This document shows, in pieces, positions 8,051-8,642 of a DNA stretch of 8,642 bases. This DNA is from JAVJPJ01 sp040217295. Its GTDB lineage: Bacteria > Pseudomonadota > Alphaproteobacteria > Rhodobacterales > Rhodobacteraceae. The stretch is taken from NCBI GenBank assembly GCA_964460185.1, contig CAYWTM010000131.1, forward strand, positions 1-8,642, in the 5' to 3' direction. A program made the position numbers and the translations under genes. Positions within the stretch are counted from its first letter, which is position 1, and each line of letters begins with the position of its first letter. The notes beneath the pieces are model-generated. The model saw nothing but the letters and a program-made list of their open reading frames with translations. It searched no databases and was not told the origin of the DNA.

Positions 8051-8642
8051 GTGAGCACGGCGCTGTCGGCGAAATATTCCCCGACCGACGGAAAATTATC
8101 CTCGGCCGCGACCGAGCCGCCGATTTCGGCCAGCGCGCTTTCCAAGATGGCATAGGCTGCATCCAGATCAGCGCGGATCAGCTCCACCTCGCAGCGGGGC
8201 TCACCGGCCATGGCGATCGGCAAGATCATTTCGAATGCGATGTAGAATTCCGGGTCGTAGACCTGTGCCTCGATCGGGTGCAACGCCACGCTGCCGATGA
8301 CGGGGCGGCGATGCGTGGTCTCGATCTGGCCTGTGTCCAGCAGGGTCAGGCGCACCGGCTCGGGTGGGCCGAGGGTCAGTGCCTCACCGGATTGCCGCAA
8401 CACCAATCCCCCCTCGAATCCGCTGTTCCAGTTCAGGTCGAAGCCCAGGGTCTGGGCCACCTCCGTCTCGGTCAGGCTCAGGTCAAAATCGGGATCCAGT
8501 CCGTAATCTTCCAGTAATATCAGTGAGTAAAGCTCATCATACCGCCAGGTGACCATGATCTCGGTGACCCGGCCATCGCCATCACGAATCAACTCGAGAC
8601 CGGCATCGATGAAGATATGGGGATGCGCCTGCGCAGGCTGGG
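8038..8642 (-). CDS. zevA: DUF1007 periplasmic protein, ZevA-like (5' end off the right edge)
   Basis: About 200 residues are visible, reading leftward from the window edge to the TGA at 8040-8038. The frame at the edge gives QPAQA followed by HPHIFIDAGLEL. AQA is a typical signal-peptidase site and HPH at the new N terminus is typical of DUF1007, so only the signal peptide is missing. An internal TTG at 8592 can be read as a start but would remove the HPHIFID motif, so it is rejected. The domain continues with VTEIMVTWRYDELYS, an acidic stretch around LEDYGLDPDFDLSLTETE and a beta-rich C-terminal half. DUF1007 proteins are thought to hand metal to their NicO partner in the periplasm (ZevA with ZevB). 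The N-terminal histidines and acidic residues are plausible metal ligands. The 13-bp overlap with the transporter gene supports joint expression. Confidence 0.85.
   Translation of the reverse strand, partial: QPAQAHPHIFIDAGLELIRDGDGRVTEIMVTWRYDELYSLILLEDYGLDPDFDLSLTETEVAQTLGFDLNWNSGFEGGLVLRQSGEALTLGPPEPVRLTLLDTGQIETTHRRPVIGSVALHPIEAQVYDPEFYIAFEMILPIAMAGEPRCEVELIRADLDAAYAILESALAEIGGSVAAEDNFPSVGEYFADSAVLTCPG

Overview
The window looks like chromosomal DNA of an alphaproteobacterium, most likely order Rhodobacterales (roseobacter/Rhodobacter group). The evidence is high G+C, a hemA product that matches the 407-residue Rhodobacter-type 5-aminolevulinate synthase along its whole length, an FnrL-type site upstream of hemA, and an intergenic GC-rich hairpin plus 'CCGGGATATTT' element of a kind I recall as frequent in this group. 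Seven genes fill the window, and two are cut by its edges.

Left region (1-4097, all minus strand, transcribed right to left). A small secreted protein of unknown function (4097-3543) is followed by hemA (first step of the C4 tetrapyrrole pathway, 3297-2074), a rodZ-like cell-shape or regulatory membrane protein (1908-655) and ispG (isoprenoid MEP pathway, 556 to beyond base 1). The rodZ-ispG order is the same as in enterobacteria. Between the small secreted protein and hemA is a 245-bp regulatory region. It holds a 14-bp FNR/FnrL palindrome about 40 bp upstream of the inferred hemA start point, a possible -10 element, two small leader hairpins and a strong Shine-Dalgarno in front of a GTG start. 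The gap between hemA and rodZ holds a perfect 9-bp dyad that could be an operator or the hemA terminator.

Middle (4259-5638, plus strand). One gene encodes an M20-family metallodipeptidase with all metal ligands intact. It diverges from the small secreted protein and converges on the next operon.

Right region (8642-5490, minus strand). An apparent operon encodes a DUF1007 periplasmic protein (ZevA-like, 5' end off the window), a NicO-family membrane metal transporter (ZevB-like, overlapping it by 13 bp) and a MATE-family multidrug/Na+ antiporter. The first two fit a zinc or nickel/cobalt transport pair. The MATE frame has no stop at the expected end: it runs through the intergenic hairpin element and 149 bp antisense into the peptidase gene.

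I see no CRISPR array, IS element, prophage, tRNA or rRNA, and no defence system. This is mostly core-genome DNA. The points most worth a second look are the FnrL/hemA promoter geometry, the conserved-looking intergenic element, the MATE read-through tail and the internally repeated small secreted protein. No intergenic stretch exceeds 300 bases.
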